NCBI RefSeq assembly: GCF_029784155.1
Contig: NC_073691.1
Span: 60,091,746 to 60,155,745 of the forward strand
From: Uranotaenia lowii
Lineage: Eukaryota; Arthropoda; Insecta; Diptera; Culicidae
Length of the DNA stretch: 64,000 bases
Direction: 5' to 3'
Positions 38,041 to 49,858 of this stretch are shown piece after piece. A program made the position numbers and the translations under genes. Every line of letters starts with the position of its first letter. Within the stretch, counting starts at the first letter, position 1. The notes under the pieces were generated by a model, which saw nothing but the letters and a program-made list of their open reading frames with translations, was not told the origin of the DNA and searched no databases.

Positions 38041-41000
38041 AACTTAATTTGGGATCAAAACTTTAAAATGCATTTTATGGCCTTTAGAAGCGTTTTTCGG
38101 GGATTCTGAGCTTAATTTGGGATCAAAACTTTAAATGCATTTTCTGGCCTTTAGAAGCGTTTTTCCGCGATTCTGAGCTTAATTTGGGATCAAAACTTTA
38201 AAATGGATTTTCTGGCCTTTAGAAGCGTTTTTCGGGGATTCTGAACTTAATTTGGGATCAAAACTTTAAAATGCATTTTATGGCCTTTAGAAGCGTTTTT
38301 CGGGGATTCTGAGCTTAATTTGGGATCAAAACTTTAAAATGGATTTTCTGGCCTTCAGAAGCGTTTTTCCGCGATTCTGAGCTTAATTTGGGATCAAAAC
38401 TTTAAAATGCATTTTCTGGCCTTTAGAAGCGTTTTTCGGGGATTCTGAGCTTAATTTGGGATCAAAACTTTAAAATGCATTTTCTGGCCTTTAGAAGCGT
38501 TTTTCCGCGATTCTGAGCTTAATTTGGGATCAAAACTTTAAAATGCATTTTCTGGCCTTTAGAAGCGTTTTTCGGGGATTCTGAACTTAATTTGGGATCA
38601 AAACTTTAAAATGCATTTTATGGCCTTTAGAAGCGTTTTTCGGGGATTCTGAGCTTAATTTGGGATCAAAACTTTGAAATGCATTTTCTGGCCTTTAGAA
38701 GCGTTTTTCGGGGATTCTGAACTCAATTTGGGATCAAAACTTTAAAATGCATTTTCTGGCCTTTAGAAGCGTTTTTCGGTGATTCTGAACTTAATTTGGG
38801 ATCAAAACTTTAAAATGCATTTTATGGCCTTTAGAAGCGTTTTTCCGCGATTCTGAGCTTAATTTGGGATCAAAACTTTAAAATGCATTTTCTGGCCTTT
38901 AGAAGCGTTTTTCGGGGATTCTGAACTTAATTTGGGATCAAAACTTTAAAATGCATTTTATGGCCTTTAGAAGCGTTTTTCGGGGATTCTGAACTTAATT
39001 TGGGATCAAAACTTTAAAATGCATTTTATGGCCTTTAGAAGCGTTTTTCCGCGATTCTGAGCTTAATTTGGGATCAAAACTTTAAAATGCATTTTCTGGC
39101 CTTTAGAAGCGTTTTTCCGCGATTCTGAGCTTAATTTGGGATCAAAACTTTAAAATGCATTTTCTGGCCTTTAGAAGCGTTTTTCCGGGATTCTGAGCTT
39201 AATTTGGAATCAAAACTTTAAAACGCATTTTCTGGCCTTCAGAAGCGTTTTTCGGGGATTCTGAGCTTAATTTGGGATCAAAACTTTAAAATGCATTTTC
39301 TGGCCTTTAGAAGCGTTTTTCCGCGATTCTGAGCTTAATTTGGGATCAAAACTTTAAAATGCATTTTCTGGCCTTTAGAAGCGTTTTTCGGGGATTCTGA
39401 ACTTAATTTGGGATCAAAACTTTAAAATGCATTTTATGGCCTTTAGAAGCGTTTTTCCGCGATTCTGAGCTTAATTTGGGATCAAAACTTTAAAATGCAT
39501 TTTATGGCCTTTAGAAGCGTTTTTCCGCGATTCTGAGCTTAATTTGGGATCAAAACTTTAAAATGCATTTTCTGGCCTTTAGAAGCGTTTTTCGGGGATT
39601 CTGAACTTAATTTGGGATCAAAACTTTAAAATGCATTTTATGGCCTTTAGAAGCGTTTTTCGGGGATTCTGAACTTAATTTGGGATCAAAACTTTAAAAT
39701 GCATTTTATGGCCTTTAGAAGCGTTTTTCCGCGATTCTGAGCTTAATTTGGGATCAAAACTTTAAAATGCATTTTCTGGCCTTTAGAAGCGTTTTTCCGC
39801 GATTCTGAGCTTAATTTGGGATCAAAACTTTAAAATGCATTTTCTGGCCTTTAGAAGCGTTTTTCGGGGATTCTGAACTTAATTTGGGATCAAAACTTTA
39901 AAATGCATTTTATGGCCTTTAGAAGCGTTTTTCGGGGATTCTGAGCTTAATTTGGGATCAAAACTTTGAAATGCATTTTCTGGCCTTTAGAAGCGTTTTT
40001 CGGGGATTCTGAACTCAATTTGGGATCAAAACTTTAAAATGCATTTTATGGCCTTTAGAAGCGTTTTTCCGCGATTCTGAGCTTAATTTGGGATCAAAAC
40101 TTTAAAATGCATTTTCTGGCCTTTAGAAGCGTTTTTCGGGGATTCTGAACTTAATTTGGGATCAAAACTTTAAAATGCATTTTCTGGCCTTTAGAAGCGT
40201 TTTTCGGGGATTCTGAACTTAATTTGGGATCAAAACTTTAAAATGCATTTTATGGCCTTTAGAAGCGTTTTTCCGCGATTCTGAGCTTAATTTGGGATCA
40301 AAACTTTAAAATGCATTTTCTGGCCTTTAGAAGCGTTTTTCCGCGATTCTGAGCTTAATTTGGGATCAAAACTTTAAAATGCATTTTCTGGCCTTTAGAA
40401 GCGTTTTTCCGGGATTCTGAGCTTAATTTGGAATCAAAACTTTAAAACGCATTTTCTGGCCTTCAGAAGCGTTTTTCGGGGATTCTGAGCTTAATTTGGG
40501 ATCAAAACTTTAAAATGCATTTTCTGGCCTTTAGAAGCGTTTTTCCGCGATTCTGAGCTTAATTTGGGATCAAAACTTTAAAATGCATTTTCTGGCCTTT
40601 AGAAGCGTTTTTCGGGGATTCTGAACTTAATTTGGGATCAAAACTTTAAAATGCATTTTATGGCCTTTAGAAGCATTTTTCCGCGATTCTGAGCTTAATT
40701 TGGGATCAAAACTTTAAAATGCATTTTCTGGCCTTTAGAAGCGTTTTTCCGCGATTCTGAGCTTAATTTGGGATCAAAACTTTAAAATGCATTTTCTGGC
40801 CTTTAGAAGCGTTTTTCCGCGATTCTGAGCTTAATTTGGGATCAAAACTTTAAAATGCATTTTCTGGCCTTTAGAAGCGTTTTTCGGGGATTCTGAACTT
40901 AATTTGGGATCAAAACTTTAAAATGCATTTTATGGCCTTTAGAAGCATTTTTCGGGGATTCTGAGCTTAATTTGGGATCAAAACTTTGAAATGCATTTTC

Positions 41001-42650
41001 TGGCCTTTAGAAGCGTTTTTCGGGGATTCTGAACTCAATTTGGGATCAAAACTTTAAAATGCATTTTCTGGCCTTTAGAAGCGTTTTTCGGTGATTCTGA
41101 ACTTAATTTGGGATCAAAACTTTAAAATGCATTTTATGGCCTTTAGAAGCGTTTTTCGGGGATTCTGAGCTTAATTTGGGATCAAAACTTTAAAATGCAT
41201 TTTCTGGCCTTTAGAAGCGTTTTTCGGTGATTCTGAACTCAATTTGGGATCAAAACTTTAAAATGCATTTTATGGCCTTTAGAAGCGTTTTTCCGCGATT
41301 CTGAGCTTAATTTGGGATCAAAACTTTAAAATGCATTTTCTGGCCTTTAGAAGCGTTTTTCGGGGATTCTGAACTTAATTTGGGATCAAAACTTTAAAAT
41401 GCATTTTCTGGCCTTTAGAAGCGTTTTTCGGGGATTCTGAACTCAATTTGGGATCAAAACTTTAAAATGCATTTTATGGCCTTTAGAAGCGTTTTTCCGC
41501 GATTCTGAGCTTAATTTGGGATCAAAACTTTAAAATGCATTTTCTGGCCTTTAGAAGCGTTTTTCGGGGATTCTGAGCTTAATTTGGGATCAAAACTTTA
41601 AAATGCATTTTCTGGCCTTTAGAAGCGTTTTTCCGCGATTCTGAGCTTAATTTGGGATCAAAACTTTAAAATGGATTTTCTGGCCTTTAGAAGCGTTTTT
41701 CCGCGATTCTGAGCTTAATTTGGGATCAAAACTTTAAAATGCATTTTCTGGCCTTTAGAAGCGTTTTTCGGGGATTCTGAACTTAATTTGGGATCAAAAC
41801 TTTAAAATGCATTTTATGGCCTTTAGAAGCGTTTTTCGGGGATTCTGAGCTTAATTTGGGATCAAAACTTTAAATGCATTTTCTGGCCTTTAGAAGCGTT
41901 TTTCCGCGATTCTGAGCTTAATTTGGGATCAAAACTTTAAAATGCATTTTCTGGCCTTTAGAAGCGTTTTCCGCGATTCTGAGCTTAATTTGGGATCAAA
42001 ACTTTAAAATGCATTTTCTGGCCTTTAGAAGCGTTTTTCGGTGATTCTGAACTTAATTTGGGATCAAAACTTTAAAATGCATTTTATGGCCTTTAGAAGC
42101 GTTTTTCCGCGATTCTGAGCTTAATTTGGGATCAAAACTTTAAAATGCATTTTCTGGCCTTTAGAAGCGTTTTTCGGGGATTCTGAACTTAATTTGGGAT
42201 CAAAACTTTAAAATGCATTTTATGGCCTTTAGAAGCGTTTTTCGGGGATTCTGAACTTAATTTGGGATCAAAACTTTAAAATGCATTTTATGGCCTTTAG
42301 AAGCGTTTTTCCGCGATTCTGAGCTTAATTTGGGATCAAAACTTTAAAATGCATTTTCTGGCCTTTAGAAGCGTTTTTCCGCGATTCTGAGCTTAATTTG
42401 GGATCAAAACTTTGAAATGCATTTTCTGGCCTTTAGAAGCGTTTTTCCGGGATTCTGAGCTTAATTTGGAATCAAAACTTTAAAACGCATTTTCTGGCCT
42501 TCAGAAGCGTTTTTCGGGGATTCTGAGCTTAATTTGGGATCAAAACTTTAAAATGCATTTTCTGGCCTTTAGAAGCGTTTTTCCGCGATTCTGAGCTTAA
42601 TTTGGGATCAAAACTTTAAAATGCATTTTCTGGCCTTTAGAAGCGTTTTT
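38041..42650. repeat. Domain B segment rich in GAAATG and CCGGG/GGAATC markers
   Basis: CTTTGAAATG occurs near 38,676, 39,968, 40,988 and 42,412, and the CCGGG set at 39,185, 40,409 and 42,447. Near 40,675 and 40,948 the normally constant AGCG reads AGCA, a CpG loss seen nowhere else in ordinary monomers. Several units of one to two kilobases are partly repeated, but I could not define one clean period. Confidence 0.65.
38620..39260. repeat. Block shared with 17,480-18,120 (21,141 bp away)
   Basis: Three independent markers keep the same offset of 21,141 bp: CTTTGAAATG (17,535 to 38,676), CGGTGATT (17,639 to 38,780) and the CCGGG/GGAATC set (18,044 to 39,185). All monomers between them have the same type order. 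Confidence 0.8.
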
Positions 42651-42691
42651 CGGGGATTCTGAACTTAATTTGGGATCAAAACTTTAAATGC

Positions 42692-42760
42692 ATTGTCTGG
42701 ATTCGAGAAGCATTTTTTATGGGATTCTGAGTTTAATTTGGGGTCAAAACTTTAAAATGC
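42692..42760. repeat. Diverged 69-bp monomer, copy 11 of 12
   Basis: TTCGAG form. Unlike the other copies it is followed by a TTCAG / GAGCTT monomer, not by GAACTT, so its downstream context has been replaced by recombination. Confidence 0.9.
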
Positions 42761-43709
42761 ATTTTCTGGCCTTCAGAAGCGTTTTTCGGGGATTCTGAGC
42801 TTAATTTGGGATCAAAACTTTAAAATGCATTTTCTGGCCTTTAGAAGCGTTTTTCCGCGATTCTGAGCTTAATTTGGGATCAAAACTTTAAAATGCATTT
42901 TCTGGCTTTTAGAAGCGTTTTTCGGGGATTCTGAGCTTAATTTGGGATCAAAACTTTAAATGCATTTTCTGGCCTTTAGAAGCGTTTTTCCGCGATTCTG
43001 AGCTTAATTTGGGATCAAAACTTTAAAATGCATTTTCTGGCCTTTAGAAGCGTTTTTCGGGGATTCTGAGCTTAATTTGGGATCAAAACTTTAAAATGCA
43101 TTTTCTGGCCTTTAGAAGCGTTTTTCCGCGATTCTGAGCTTAATTTGGGATCAAAACTTTAAAATGGATTTTCTGGCCTTTAGAAGCGTTTTTCGGGGAT
43201 TCTGAGCTTAATTTGGGATCAAAACTTTAAAATGCATTTTCTGGCCTTTAGAAGCGTTTTTCCGCGATTCTGAGCTTAATTTGGGATCAAAACTTTAAAA
43301 TGCATTTTATGGCCTTTAGAAGCGTTTTTCGGGGATTCTGAGCTTAATTTGGGATCAAAACTTTGAAATGCATTTTCTGGCCTTTAGAAGCGTTTTTCGG
43401 GGATTCTGAACTCAATTTGGGATCAAAACTTTAAAATGCATTTTCTGGCCTTTAGAAGCGTTTTTCCGCGATTCTGAGCTTAATTTGGGATCAAAACTTT
43501 AAAATGCATTTTCTGGCCTTTAGAAGCGTTTTTCGGGGATTCTGAGCTTAATTTGGGATCAAAACTTTAAATGCATTTTCTGGCCTTTAGAAGCGTTTTT
43601 CCGCGATTCTGAGCTTAATTTGGGATCAAAACTTTAAAATGCATTTTCTGGCCTTTAGAAGCGTTTTTCGGGGATTCTGAACTTAATTTGGGATCAAAAC
43701 TTTAAATGC

Positions 43710-43778
43710 ATTGTCTGGATTCGAGAAGCATTTTTTATGGGATTCTGAGTTTAATTTGGGGTCAAAACTTTAAAATGC
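43710..43778. repeat. Diverged 69-bp monomer, copy 12 of 12
   Basis: TTCGAG form and last copy in the window. It shares its downstream order of variants with copy 4, 23,722 bp upstream. Confidence 0.9.
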
Positions 43779-44400
43779 ATTTTCTGGCCTTTAGAAGCGT
43801 TTTTCGGGGATTCTGAACTTAATTTGGGATCAAAACTTTAAAATGCATTTTCTGGCCTTTAGAAGCGTTTTTCGGGGATTCTGAACTCAATTTGGGATCA
43901 AAACTTTAAAATGCATTTTCTGGCCTTTAGAAGCGTTTTTCGGGGATTCTGAACTTAATTTGGGATCAAAACTTTAAAATGCATTTTATGGCCTTTAGAA
44001 GCGTTTTTCCGCGATTCTGAGCTTAATTTGGGATCAAAACTTTAAAATGCATTTTATGGCCTTTAGAAGCGTTTTTCGGGGATTCTGAACTCAATTTGGG
44101 ATCAAAACTTTAAAATGCATTTTCTGGCCTTTAGAAGCGTTTTTCGGGGATTCTGAGCTTAATTTGGGATCAAAACTTTAAAATGCATTTTCTGGCCTTT
44201 AGAAGCGTTTTTCCGCGATTCTGAGCTTAATTTGGGATCAAAACTTTAAAATGCATTTTCTGGCCTTTAGAAGCGTTTTTCGGGGATTCTGAGCTTAATT
44301 TGGGATCAAAACTTTAAAATGCATTTTCTGGCCTTTAGAAGCGTTTTTCCGCGATTCTGAGCTTAATTTGGGATCAAAACTTTAAAATGCATTTTCTGGC
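43763..44400. repeat. Block shared with 20,041-20,680 (23,722 bp away)
   Basis: After diverged copies 4 and 12 the same series follows: GAACTT, GAACTCAA, GAACTT, ATGGCC/CCGCG, ATGGCC/GAACTCAA, GGGG/GAGCTT, CCGCG. The shortened first part (one GAACTT, not two) is found only after these two copies. Confidence 0.75.
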
Positions 44401-44999
44401 TTTTAGAAGCGTTTTTCGGGGATTCTGAGCTTAATTTGGGATCAAAACTTTAAAATGCATTTTCTGGCCTTTAGAAGCGTTTTTCGGGGATTCTGAACTT
44501 AATTTGGGATCAAAACTTTAAAATGCATTTTCTGGCCTTTAGAAGCGTTTTTCGGGGATTCTGAACTTAATTTGGGATCAAAACTTTAAAATGCATTTTA
44601 TGGCCTTTAGAAGCGTTTTTCGGGGATTCTGAACTCAATTTGGGATCAAAACTTTAAAATGCATTTTCTGGCCTTTAGAAGCGTTTTTCGGGGATTCTGA
44701 ACTTAATTTGGGATCAAAACTTTAAAATGCATTTTATGGCCTTTAGAAGCGTTTTTCCGCGATTCTGAGCTTAATTTGGGATCAAAACTTTAAAATGCAT
44801 TTTCTGGCCTTTAGAAGCGTTTTTCCGCGATTCTGAGCTTAATTTGGGATCAAAACTTTAAAATGCATTTTCTGGCCTTTAGAAGCGTTTTTCCGCGATT
44901 CTGAGCTTAATTTGGGATCAAAACTTTAAAATGCATTTTCTGGCCTTTAGAAGCGTTTTTCGGGGATTCTGAACTTAATTTGGGATCAAAACTTTAAAA

Positions 45000-45660
45000 T
45001 GCATTTTCTGGCCTTTAGAAGCGTTTTTCGGGGATTCTGAGCTTAATTTGGGATCAAAACTTTAAAATGCATTTTCTGGCCTTTAGAAGCGTTTTTCGGG
45101 GATTCTGAGCTTAATTTAAGATCTAAACTTTAAAATGCATTTTCTGGCCTTTAGAAGCGTTTTTCGGGGATTCTGAGCTTAATTTGGGATCTAAACTTTA
45201 AAATGCATTTTGTGTCCTTTAGAAGCGTTTTTCGGGGATTCTGAGCTTAATTTAAGATCTAAACTTTAAAATGCATTTTCTGGCCTTTAGAAGCGTTTTT
45301 CGGGGATTCTGAGCTTAATTTGGGATCTAAACTTTAAAATGCATTTTGTGTCCTTTAGAAGCGTTTTTCGGGGATTCTGAGCTTAATTTGGGATCTAAAC
45401 TTTAAAAGGGATTTTGTGTCCTTTAGAAGCGTTTTTCGGGGATTCTGAGCTTAATTTAGGATCAAAACTTTAAAATGCATTTTCTGGCCTTTAGAAGCGT
45501 TTTTCGGGGATTCTGAGCTTAATTTGGGATCAAAACTTTAAAATGCATTTTCTGGCCTTTAGAAGCGTTTTTCGGGGATTCTGAGCTTAATTTGGGATCT
45601 AAACTTTAAAAGGGATTTTGTGTCCTTTAGAAGCGTTTTTCGGGGATTCTGAGCTTAATT
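45000..45660. repeat. B/C transition block (TAAGATCT, AAGGGATTTTGTGTCC)
   Basis: Here CCGCG and GAACTT end. The monomers carry TTTAAGATCT, GATCTAAACT, GTGTCC and, near 45,405 and 45,610, AAAAGGGATTTTGTGTCC (t66g, c68g, c6g, g9t). GTGTCC and GATCT otherwise belong to domain A. The stretch 45,370-45,580 is repeated 18,420 bp downstream at the end of the window. Confidence 0.8.
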
Positions 45661-47249
45661 TGGGATCAAAACTTTAAAATGCATTTTCTGGCCTTTAGAA
45701 GCGTTTTTCGGGGATTCTGAGCTTAATTTGGGATCAAAACTTTAAAATGCATTTTCTGGCCTTTAGAAGCGTTTTTCGGGGATTCTGAGCTTAATTTGGG
45801 ATCAAAACTTTAAAACGCATTTTCTGGCCTTTAGAAGCGTTTTTCGGGGATTCTGAGCTTAATTTGAGATCAAAACTTTAAAATGCATTTTCTGGCCTTT
45901 AGAAGCGTTTTTCGGGGATTCTGAGCTTAATTTGGGATTAAAACTTTAAAATGCATTTTCTGGCCTTTAGAAGCGTTTTTCGGGGATTCTGAGCTTAATT
46001 TGGGATCAAAACTTTAAAATGCATTTTCTGGCCTTTAGAAGCGTTTTTCGGGGATTCTGAGCTTAATTTGGGATTAAAACTTTAAAATGCATTTTCTGGC
46101 CTTTAGAAGCGTTTTTCGGGGATTCTGAGCTTAATTTGGGATCAAAACTTTAAAATGCATTTTCTGGCCTTTAGAAGCGTTTTTCCGGGATTCTGAGCTT
46201 AATTTGGGATCCAAACTTTAAAATGCATTTTCTGGCCTTTAGAAGCGTTTTTCGGGGATTCTGAGCTTAATTTGGGATCTAAACTTTAAAATGCATTTTC
46301 TGGCCTTTAGAAGCGTTTTTCGGGGATTCTGAGCTTAATTTGGGATTAAAACTTTAAAATGCATTTTCTGGCCTTTAGAAGCGTTTTTCCGGGATTCTGA
46401 GCTTAATTTGGGATCAAAACTTTAAAATGCATTTTCTGGCCTTTAGAAGCGTTTTTCGGGGATTCTGAGTTTAATTTGAGATCAAAACTTCAAAATGCAT
46501 TTTCTGGCCTTTAGAAGCGTTTTTCGGGGATTCTGAGCTTAATTTGAGATCAAAACTTTAAAATGCATTTTCTGGCCTTTAGAAGCGTTTTTCGGGGATT
46601 CTGAGCTTAATTTGGGATTAAAACTTTAAAATGCATTTTCTGGCCTTTAGAAGCGTTTTTCGGGGATTCTGAGCTTAATTTGGGATCAAAACTTTAAAAT
46701 GCATTTTCTGGCCTTTAGAAGCGTTTTTCGGGGATTCTGAGCTTAATTTGGGATTAAAACTTTAAAATGCATTTTCTGGCCTTTAGAAGCGTTTTTCGGG
46801 GATTCTGAGCTTAATTTGGGATCAAAACTTTAAAACGCATTTTCTGGCCTTTAGAAGCGTTTTTCGGGGATTCTGAGCTTAATTTGGGATCAAACTTTAC
46901 AACGCATTTTCTGGCCTTTAGAAGCGTTTTTCGGGGATTCTGAGCTTAATTTGGGATCAAAACTTTAAAATGCATTTTCTGACCTTTAGAAGCGTTTTTC
47001 GGGGATTCTGAGCTTAATTTGGGATCAAACTTTAAAAAGCATTTTCTGGCCTTTAGAAGCGTTTTTCGGGGATTCTGAGCTTAATTTGGGATCAAAACTT
47101 TAAAATGCATTTTCTGGCCTTTAGAAGCGTTTTTCGGGGATTCTGAGCTTAATTTGGGATCAAAACTTTAAAATGCATTTTCTGGCCTTTAGAAGCGTTT
47201 TTCGGGGATTCTGAGCTTAATTTGGGATCAAAACTTTAAAATGCATTTT

Positions 47250-49190
47250 CTGGCCTTTAGAAGCGTTTTTCGGGGATTCTGAGCTTAATTTGGGATCAAA
47301 ACTTTAAAATGCATTTTCTGGCCTTTAGAAGCGTTTTTCGGGGATTCTGAGCTTAATTTGGGATCAAAACTTTAAAATGCATTTTCTGGCCTTTAGAAGC
47401 GTTTTTCGGGGATTCTGAGCTTAATTTGGGATCAAAACTTTAAAATGCATTTTCTGGCCTTTAGAAGCGTTTTTCGGGGATTCTGAGCTTGATTTGGGAT
47501 CAAAACTTTAAAATGCATTTTCTGACCTTTAGAAGCGTTTTTCGGGGATTCTGAGCTTAATTTGGGATCAAAACTTTAAAATGCATTTTCTGGCCTTTAG
47601 AAGCGTTTTTCGGGGATTCTGAGCTTAATTTGGGATCAAAACTTTAAAAAGCATTTTCTGGCCTTTAGAAGCGTTTTTCGGGGATTCTGAGCTTAATTTG
47701 GGATCCAAACTTTAAAATGCATTTTCTGGCCTTTAGAAGCGTTTTTCGGGGATTCTGAGCTTAATTTGGGATCAAACTTTAAAACGCATTTTCTGGCCTT
47801 TAGAAGCGTTTTTCGGGGATTCTGAGCTTAATTTGGGATCAAAACTTTAAAATGCATTTTCTGGCCTTTAGAAGCGTTTTTCGGGGATTCTGAGCTTAAT
47901 TTGGGATCAAAACTTTAAAATGCATTTTCTGGCCTTTAGAAGCGTTTTTCGGGGATTCTGAGCTTAATTTGGGATCCAAACTTTAAAATGCATTTTCTGG
48001 CCTTTAGAAGCGTTTTTCGGGGATTCTGAGCTTAATTTGGGATCCAAACTTTAAAATGCATTTTCTGGCCTTTAGAAGCGTTTTTCGGGGATTCTGAGCT
48101 TAATTTGGGATCAAAACTTTAAAATGCATTTTCTGGCCTTTAGAAGCGTTTTTCGGGGATTCTGAGCTTAATTTGGGATCAAAACTTTAAAATGCATTTT
48201 CTGGCCTTTAGAAGCGTTTTTCGGGGATTCTGAGCTTAATTTGGGATCAAAACTTTAAAATGCATTTTCTGACCTTTAGAAGCGTTTTTCGGGGATTCTG
48301 AGCTTAATTTGGGATCAAACTTTAAAACGCATTTTCTGGCCTTTAGAAGCGTTTTTCGGGGATTCTGAGCTTAATTTGGGATCAAAACTTTAAAATGCAT
48401 TTTCTGACCTTTAGAAGCGTTTTTCGGGGATTCTGAGCTTAATTTGGGATCAAACTTTAAAATGCATTTTCTGGCCTTTAGAAGCGTTTTTCGGGGATTC
48501 TGAGCTTAATTTGGGATCAAAACTTTAAAATGCATTTTCTGGCCTTTAGAAGCGTTTTTCGGGGATTCTGAGCTTAATTTGGGATCAAAACTTTAAAATG
48601 CATTTTCTGGCCTTTAGAAGCGTTTTTCGGGGATTCTGAGCTTAATTTGGGATCAAAACTTTAAAATGCATTTTCTGGCCTTTAGAAGCGTTTTTCGGGG
48701 ATTCTGAGCTTGATTTGGGATCAAAACTTTAAAATGCATTTTCTGACCTTTAGAAGCGTTTTTCGGGGATTCTGAGCTTAATTTGGGATCAAAACTTTAA
48801 AATGCATTTTCTGGCCTTTAGAAGCGTTTTTCGGGGATTCTGAGCTTAATTTGGGATCAAAACTTTAAAAAGCATTTTCTGGCCTTTAGAAGCGTTTTTC
48901 GGGGATTCTGAGCTTAATTTGGGATCCAAACTTTAAAATGCATTTTCTGGCCTTTAGAAGCGTTTTTCGGGGATTCTGAGCTTAATTTGGGATCAAACTT
49001 TAAAACGCATTTTCTGGCCTTTAGAAGCGTTTTTCGGGGATTCTGAGCTTAATTTGGGATCAAAACTTTAAAATGCATTTTCTGGCCTTTAGAAGCGTTT
49101 TTCGGGGATTCTGAGCTTAATTTGGGATCAAAACTTTAAAATGCATTTTCTGGCCTTTAGAAGCGTTTTTCGGGGATTCTGAGCTTAATT
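47250..49190. repeat. 1,221-bp-spaced duplication in domain C
   Basis: GCTTGATTT (47,491 to 48,712), CTTTAAAAAGC (47,650 to 48,871), GATCC (about 47,705 to 48,926) and the 67-bp GATCAAACT form (47,773 to 48,994) all recur at 1,221 bp, which is 18 monomers less three bases. Matching runs from about 47,250 to 47,970 against 48,471 to 49,191. Confidence 0.75.
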
Positions 49191-49299
49191 TGGGATTAAA
49201 ACTTTAAAATGCATTTTCTGGCCTTTAGAAGCGTTTTTCGGGGATTCTGAGCTTAATTTGGGATCAAAACTTTAAAATGCATTTTCTGGCCTTTAGAAG

Positions 49300-49855
49300 C
49301 GTTTTTCGGGGATTCTGAGCTTAATTTGGGATCAAAACTTTAAAATGCATTTTCTGGCCTTTAGAAGCGTTTTTCGGGGATTCTGAGCTTAATTTGGGAT
49401 CAAAACTTTAAAATGCATTTTCTGACCTTTAGAAGCGTTTTTCGGGGATTCTGAGCTTAATTTGGGATCAAACTTTAAAACGCATTTTCTGGCCTTTAGA
49501 AGCGTTTTTCGGGGATTCTGAGCTTAATTTGGGATCAAAACTTTAAAATGCATTTTCTGGCCTTTAGAAGCGTTTTTCGGGGATTCTGAGCTTAATTTGG
49601 GATCAAACTTTAAAACGCATTTTCTGGCCTTTAGAAGCGTTTTTCGGGGATTCTGAGCTTAATTTGGGATCCAAACTTTAAAATGCATTTTCTGGCCTTT
49701 AGAAGCGTTTTTCGGGGATTCTGAGCTTAATTTGGGATCAAAACTTTAAAATGCATTTTCTGGCCTTTAGAAGCGTTTTTCGGGGATTCTGAGCTTAATT
49801 TGGGATCAAAACTTTAAAATGCATTTTCTGGCCTTTAGAAGCGTTTTTCGGGGAT
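49300..49855. repeat. Block shared with 53,310-53,865 (4,010 bp away)
   Basis: The series CTGACC, GATCAAACT/AAACGC, normal, GATCAAACT/AAACGC, GATCC recurs 4,010 bp downstream (for example GATCC at 49,671 and 53,681). Homology ends where this copy continues into CTCAGTTT at 49,859 and the other into GCTTGATTT at 53,875. Confidence 0.7.
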
Positions 49856-49858
49856 TCT

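Larger units (their letters stand above)
11587..45000. repeat. Array domain B (CCGCG / GAACTT / ATGGCC variants)
   Basis: About 490 monomers. Diagnostic forms are CCGCGATT (g28c, g30c), GAACTT (g39a), GAACTCAA (g39a, t42c), ATGGCC (c6a), ATGGATT (c68g), CTTTGAAATG (a62g), CGGTGATT (g30t) and a 67-bp monomer ending CTTTAAATGC. Twelve copies of a diverged 69-bp monomer mark longer units. GTGTCC and GATCT, typical of domain A, were not seen. The last CCGCG is near 44,890 and the last GAACTT near 44,975. The right edge is placed at about 45,000. Confidence 0.9.
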
